Assembly (NCBI GenBank): GCA_949299755.1
Contig: CASGBA010000014.1
Span: forward strand, 1 to 50,460
DNA: 50,460 bases
Direction: 5' to 3'
Source: an uncultured Treponema sp.
GTDB lineage: Bacteria; Spirochaetota; Spirochaetia; Treponematales; Treponemataceae
The notes under the pieces are model-generated. The model was given only the letters and a program-made list of their open reading frames with translations. It was not told the origin of the DNA and did no database searches. A program made the translations under genes and the position numbers. Positions within the stretch are counted from its first letter, which is position 1, and each line of letters starts with the position of its first letter. Shown piece by piece: positions 50,404-50,460 of the stretch.

Positions 50404-50460
50404 GGATGACACCGAGCCGCCGGGAAGGCGGGGTCACGGTGGAAAAAAAGCGGAAAAGTT
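50394..50460 (+). other. Start of an unidentified gene or structured RNA cut by the window edge
   Basis: Two readings are possible. As protein, GTG 50394 (after GGGAGG) or ATG 50406 opens a basic frame (MTPSRREGGVTVEKKRKS) that runs off the edge. As RNA, the predicted transcript start near 50410 begins a nested hairpin: CACCG (50410-50414) with CGGTG (50437-50441) around CCGCC/GGCGG, followed by seven As. The bases do not match any riboswitch or stable RNA that I know. Confidence 0.3.

Overview
The window comes from a spirochaete, most likely a Treponema or close relative living on plant carbohydrate. The pointers are a fliS/flgN flagellar pair behind a sigma-28-type promoter, a PUR-domain (DUF3276) protein like Borrelia BpuR, a two-gene nifS/nifU Fe-S module, a GGDEF protein with a Cys-rich PAS domain, a relaxed spirochaetal lipobox on a GH5 endoglucanase, and an ABC uptake system for monosaccharides. 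No tRNA, rRNA, CRISPR array, insertion sequence or phage gene was seen. There is no gene-free stretch above 300 bases; the longest intergenic stretch is about 260 bases at the right edge.

Layout. 1-4.9 kb: end of a surface-polysaccharide locus (beta-propeller fragment, two GT4 glycosyltransferases, and a nucleotidyltransferase-aminotransferase fusion resembling LicC/PntC enzymes). 4.9-7.7 kb: an SLC13/ArsB-type permease and a diguanylate cyclase gene split by a 74-bp shift between two 36-bp direct repeats. 7.7-13.3 kb: a chvE-gguA-gguB-xylB sugar uptake and xylulokinase operon with promoter, operator-like palindrome, intercistronic hairpin and terminator. 13.4-19.5 kb: housekeeping genes ilvN, a phosphoribosyltransferase, rnhB, PUR protein, phosphohexomutase, nifS and nifU. 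19.5-29.4 kb: envelope and unknown genes, including a LytM-like protein without zinc ligands, a secreted transglutaminase-like protein, an HTH-EIIA regulator, a DUF4912 protein beside a GH57 protein that lacks its catalytic residues, a probable outer-membrane protein and a SPOR protein. 29.4-36.1 kb: coaE, polA, flgN, fliS and divergent ftsH. 36.2-40.6 kb: GH5 endoglucanase, galE, M20 peptidase and a KamA/EpmB-like radical SAM enzyme. 40.7-44.4 kb: a group-2 sigma-70 factor behind a near-perfect sigma-54 promoter, convergent with a membrane PP2C/SpoIIE phosphatase. 44.5-50.4 kb: tsaD, a divergent polysaccharide deacetylase, an ABC exporter and an NCS2 purine permease.

The strongest unexpected signals are: (1) the sigma-54 promoter in front of a sigma factor, which recalls the Borrelia RpoN-RpoS cascade; (2) the repeat-split diguanylate cyclase, whose reading frame would be exactly restored by recombination between the repeats; (3) a GH57 branching-enzyme homologue that has lost its nucleophile, acid/base and conserved His residues yet sits intact next to DUF4912; (4) a run of genes whose -10 box ends about six bases before the start codon with no Shine-Dalgarno, suggesting leaderless mRNAs; and (5) a canonical sigma-28 promoter in front of a PTS EIIA-type regulator. 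All functions are read from sequence and recalled family knowledge; no database search was possible.
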